This document shows positions 61,027 to 64,000 of a stretch of DNA of 64,000 nt, piece after piece. The notes under the pieces are model-generated. The model worked only from the letters and a program-made list of their open reading frames with translations. It did no database searches and was not told the origin of the DNA. The stretch spans positions 897,501 through 961,500 of the forward strand of contig NZ_JNLJ01000001.1 in the NCBI RefSeq assembly GCF_000703045.1, in the 5' to 3' direction. Numbering within the stretch: position 1 is the first letter of the stretch; the number at the start of each line of letters is the position of its first letter. The translations under genes were made by a program, and so were the position numbers. The stretch comes from Persephonella sp. IF05-L8 (GTDB taxonomy: Bacteria; Aquificota; Aquificia; Aquificales; Hydrogenothermaceae).

Positions 61027-62237
61027 GGGTCGTTATTATCTGCTTCAACTGCTGCAATAAGTTTTTCTGATATATCAGGTAAAGCTGCCCTTACACGAAC
61101 CCATGCAGACATCAATGGAACGCCTATAGGGTCATTTCTAAAATCATCTTCTGCCAGTTTAAGAGCTTCCACAAAGGCTTCTATGGCTTCAATCTCCGCA
61201 TGTCTGTCATACTCAAGTCCATTTATAAGAGAGAGGGCATTATATTTCTCTATTGCATATCTGGCTTCCTGTAGGTAGGTGGTCAGTAATGTTCTGAAAA
61301 ATCCTCCTGAAAAAACAAATCCATCATGTGCAAGAACTCTAAATAGTGTTTTTGCTATATCAGACGCCATTTTAACAAGCCCCACAGATGTTTCTCCTTT
61401 TTTTATTTTTTGATGTTTATGTTCATAAGTTTCCATTACCTCAACCTGACATACACGGTTGAAAGATGTATTGTTATAAACTTCACTGAGCATTGAAACC
61501 TCTAAACCCCATGTTGGGGAAATTCTAATTCCCCTTGCCAAACTTCTGATAAATGCAAACTCTCCAGAAAGGGCATATCTAAAACTATCCAGATATATGA
61601 GAAATTGCTTGTATCCCAGGATTTTCATTAATGCCCTGATAAGAGGGGTATAAAAAAGTCTTGTTACTCTACCATACAGTTTATTGGTTACCCGTGCGTA
61701 ATACCCTTTTGCAAACTCAAAGTCCAGTGCGGGAGAAACAACAGGATAAAGTAATCTTGCAGGAAGCTCACGGGAATAGTTGACAATATCACAGTCATGT
61801 AATGCTATTGCATAGGCATTAACATCAGAAAGAATATATCCAAGGCTCATCCAGACAGACCTGCCTTTACCGGGAATATCAACGGTAAATCCTGCTTCCC
61901 TGAGGAGTTTATACAGCTCTTGCATTCTGGGGCCATCATGCCAGATAACATCAACCTGTGTAGGAATTTCTGACATTATTTTTTTAACTTTTTTAAATTC
62001 TTCTTCTGAGGCTCTGTCAAGGGATAAAACTATTTTGTATAAATATCTTATTTTTTTAAGTTCCTCAACTATTTTAGGCATTGCTGGACCTTCAAATTCT
62101 GAATACAGAGCAGGCAGGAGTAATACCATATTTCTTCTTTTTGCAAAAAGCTCCAGCTCGTATTCCAGTTCCTCTAAACTTCTTGTATTAAATCTTTGAA
62201 GAGTTGTTATAACACCATTCTGAAAAAAGTCCGCCAT
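61023..62237 (-). CDS. gpgS: Glucosyl-3-phosphoglycerate synthase (GT81)
   Basis: A 404-residue retaining glycosyltransferase that joins glucose from an NDP-glucose donor to 3-phosphoglycerate, the first step of glucosylglycerate synthesis. GKGRSVW at 123-129 and the metal-binding HDCDIV (Asp148, Asp150) match GT81 enzymes, and the extended family resemblance is to the cyanobacterial/Persephonella form. Glucosylglycerate is a compatible solute. The matching phosphatase GpgP is not in the window. It lies 12 bases downstream of the Ggs-like gene on the same strand. Confidence 0.82.
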   Translation of the reverse strand: MADFFQNGVITTLQRFNTRSLEELEYELELFAKRRNMVLLLPALYSEFEGPAMPKIVEELKKIRYLYKIVLSLDRASEEEFKKVKKIMSEIPTQVDVIWHDGPRMQELYKLLREAGFTVDIPGKGRSVWMSLGYILSDVNAYAIALHDCDIVNYSRELPARLLYPVVSPALDFEFAKGYYARVTNKLYGRVTRLFYTPLIRALMKILGYKQFLIYLDSFRYALSGEFAFIRSLARGIRISPTWGLEVSMLSEVYNNTSFNRVCQVEVMETYEHKHQKIKKGETSVGLVKMASDIAKTLFRVLAHDGFVFSGGFFRTLLTTYLQEARYAIEKYNALSLINGLEYDRHAEIEAIEAFVEALKLAEDDFRNDPIGVPLMSAWVRVRAALPDISEKLIAAVEADNNDP

Positions 62238-62249
62238 AAAACCCTCCTT

Positions 62250-63497
62250 TCACCATATTTTTATTAAGTAATCCTTCATATTTTCAAAGATTTCAGCCTG
62301 TTTGTTGTAGTATTCCTCGGCTTCGTCATCTGTTTTATCCCTGAGTTCATTTACCAGAGAGGCAACCCTTGCATTGTAAAGGGGTATCATTGTATCAAGG
62401 AGTTTAAATTTCTGTCTTGGCGTTGCATGGAAATAAGATGCATATCTATACACAACACGAACCCAGTTTTCAACTGGAAATATAAAATTTTCTAAATTTT
62501 CTTCCATATATAACCTTTTTATTAATCTAAAATCTTCTTCTTCTAAGATAGATTTCCATACACCACCAAAGTTGTTATAACCGATTTTGAAATACTCAAT
62601 AAGTCCCTGCTGGTCTATTTCAAAAGGCTCTGGTTCCTGTCCAACATAATTTCCAAGTATAGGAACATCTTTTGAACCTTTAACATTTTTCCAGAAACTT
62701 TCATACTTTTCCATAAGTCTAAATATTGTTCCTACAACTTCCCTGTACATATGGGATAAATCTTTTCCCGGGTCTTTCTCCTGATGGATTTTTGCTCCAA
62801 GTCTTGCCTGACAGATTTTATAACCATCTACAATTGCAGTTGTTGTCATCCATATATCTATTCCAAATTTAGCAACCTCTGTTTCCCAGACATCTTTATC
62901 AAGATAGTCCTTTACCAGTTTGTAGGACATACCAAAATCTCCACCTATAGGCTGACGAATTCTGTATCCATAAAGGGCACGGGTAAGGTTATAGGCAATA
63001 GTGTTTGTTATTGTTCCATCAAATTTATATCTTTTGTAGTAGGGACATACATAATCATATCCGTGATATATAGGCTCAATTACATTTTTTACCCATTCTG
63101 GAGTAATAGATTTAAGGTCTGAGTCAAATGTGGCAACTGCTTCAGCTTTTAAAAACTCTGCTGCTTCAAAAACAGCCCTGAGGGCTGAGCCTTTACCTGG
63201 AATTCCTCTGTATATTGTTACTATTTTTTCTATGTTATATCTGGAAATATCTGTTTCTTCAGCTATTTCCCTGGTATCATCTGTTGACCCTCCATCTGAA
63301 ACAAATATTAAACATTTTTTATCCTTAAAGTATCTATCCAATCCTTCTGCCACCTGCTCAATAACATGGGATATTGTTGTCTGACTGTGATAAGCAGGGA
63401 TACCTACCACTATATCGGCGTAACCAAGGCGTTCTATCTTTTTCCTGGCATCTTCCCGTAGAGCTGTTGAAAACCTTATTGTTGGTAATATAATCAT
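62250..63497 (-). CDS. ggs: Glucosylglycerate/mannosylglycerate synthase-like (GT78)
   Basis: A 415-residue GT-A glycosyltransferase similar in layout to the mannosylglycerate synthase of Rhodothermus: IPGKGSALRAVFEAA, DSDLKSITPEWV with Asp125 and Asp127 as the DxD site, QPIGGDFGMS, and a following FGIDIWMTTTAI. A close relative, Ggs of Persephonella marina, is reported to make glucosylglycerate in one step from NDP-glucose and D-glycerate. The adjoining glycerate kinase and gpgS support a shared glycerate-based solute pathway. Mannosyl instead of glucosyl donor use cannot be excluded. Confidence 0.8.
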   Translation of the reverse strand: MIILPTIRFSTALREDARKKIERLGYADIVVGIPAYHSQTTISHVIEQVAEGLDRYFKDKKCLIFVSDGGSTDDTREIAEETDISRYNIEKIVTIYRGIPGKGSALRAVFEAAEFLKAEAVATFDSDLKSITPEWVKNVIEPIYHGYDYVCPYYKRYKFDGTITNTIAYNLTRALYGYRIRQPIGGDFGMSYKLVKDYLDKDVWETEVAKFGIDIWMTTTAIVDGYKICQARLGAKIHQEKDPGKDLSHMYREVVGTIFRLMEKYESFWKNVKGSKDVPILGNYVGQEPEPFEIDQQGLIEYFKIGYNNFGGVWKSILEEEDFRLIKRLYMEENLENFIFPVENWVRVVYRYASYFHATPRQKFKLLDTMIPLYNARVASLVNELRDKTDDEAEEYYNKQAEIFENMKDYLIKIW

Positions 63498-63499
63498 AA

Positions 63500-64000
63500 T
63501 TAACCCCCTACAATGAGTATAGAAATATCCATTACATTTGTTCCTGTAGCACCTGTTATGATTAAATCTCCTGTTTGTTTGAAAAAGTTATAGGAATTGT
63601 TGTTATTTAGATATTCATCAATATTTAAATTAAGTTGTTTAGCTTTCTCATAACTGTTTTTATCTATTACTGCTCCTGCTGCATCTGAATTACCGTCTAT
63701 TCCGTCTGTTCCCCCTGATAATAAAACTATATTGTCTATATTTTTTATTTCCTGCAGAGCAGAAAGGCAGAACTCCTGATTTCTACCTCCTTTGCCATTC
63801 CCCCGGACTGTTACCGTTGTTTCTCCTCCACTAAGAATACATACAGGTGGTCTGAATGGATTTCCGGATTTTTTGATTTCTTTTCCTATTGCTGTAACTG
63901 CCTTTGCCACTTCCCGTGCTTCACCTTTTAACTGTGAAGTAAGGATGTAGGCAGGTATTTTTTCTTCTGCTTTTTGTTTTGCTTTTTGTAAAGCGATGAG
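63500..64000 (-). CDS. Glycerate 2-kinase, C-terminal part
   Basis: The frame is open to the right edge; the start lies outside. The visible 166 residues form the MOFRL/GckA C-terminal domain: ILSGGETTVTVRGNGKGGRNQEF, GGTDGIDGNSDAAGA and ATGTNVMD. It phosphorylates D-glycerate to 2-phosphoglycerate. An in-frame ATG at 63910 is internal. Its stop lies two bases before the ggs start, so the three genes form one operon linking free glycerate, 3-phosphoglycerate and glucosylglycerate. Confidence 0.9.
   Translation of the reverse strand, partial: LIALQKAKQKAEEKIPAYILTSQLKGEAREVAKAVTAIGKEIKKSGNPFRPPVCILSGGETTVTVRGNGKGGRNQEFCLSALQEIKNIDNIVLLSGGTDGIDGNSDAAGAVIDKNSYEKAKQLNLNIDEYLNNNNSYNFFKQTGDLIITGATGTNVMDISILIVGG

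Overview
The window reads as a chromosome segment of a thermophilic, chemolithoautotrophic bacterium of the Aquificales, most like Persephonella or another Hydrogenothermaceae. I base this on the low GC content, an archaeal-type S-adenosylmethionine synthetase, an ATP-dependent DNA ligase, a Rad50-like ATPase, superoxide reductase, and the pair of glucosylglycerate-forming glycosyltransferases described in Persephonella marina. This placement comes from reading the proteins, not from a database search.

Layout. (1) 1-26 kb is mostly housekeeping: polX, ribD, superoxide reductase beside a type III polyketide synthase-like enzyme, pepA, a small toxin-antitoxin-like pair, DNA ligase, an rpsT-tRNA-tilS-ftsH-tatD run, SAM synthetase, coaE with two small exported proteins (one a cupredoxin lipoprotein), an rsuA-type pseudouridine synthase that seems to start at ATT, HU, and a Rad50-like gene. 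(2) 22.6-48.6 kb is a respiratory denitrification region. It holds a fused ResB-CcsA cytochrome c assembly factor; a cysteine-free Crp/Fnr regulator; a three-gene operon (DUF2249, heme-copper-oxidase-like membrane protein, MIP18); napAGHBFLD; an Aer-type PAS protein with a ribbon-helix-helix-like tail; a porin; nirS with heme d1 genes (nirN-like, nirJ, nirF, nirE, nirDL); and, convergent to these, a quinol-type NO reductase operon with two small membrane proteins. (3) 48.6-56 kb has an MFS transporter and an operon of PilZ protein, lipoprotein, TPR protein, LOG-family protein and an atypical small kinase. (4) 56-64 kb has glnB-glnA behind a sigma-54 promoter, an aldehyde dehydrogenase, ruvA, cysM, and a compatible-solute cluster gpgS-ggs-glycerate kinase that runs off the end.

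How the genes work together. Nap reduces nitrate to nitrite in the periplasm, cytochrome cd1 (NirS) reduces nitrite to NO, and qNOR reduces NO to N2O. No nitrous oxide reductase lies in the window. Three near-identical palindromes of the form TTGACC-N3-(G/A)TCAA lie before the DUF2249 operon, nap, and the qNOR operon. The Crp-family protein encoded here has the E-x-x-S-R recognition helix expected for such sites and no cysteine, so an NO-sensing Dnr-like role is the simplest reading.

The least explained items are a pseudoknot-like structured leader directly before napA, the PAS plus ribbon-helix-helix protein, the triple-repeat heme-copper-like membrane protein, the NirN-like protein with an extra C-terminal cytochrome domain, the ATT start, and two small genes at 47.8 and 48.7 kb. 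No CRISPR array, insertion sequence, rRNA or phage gene was seen.
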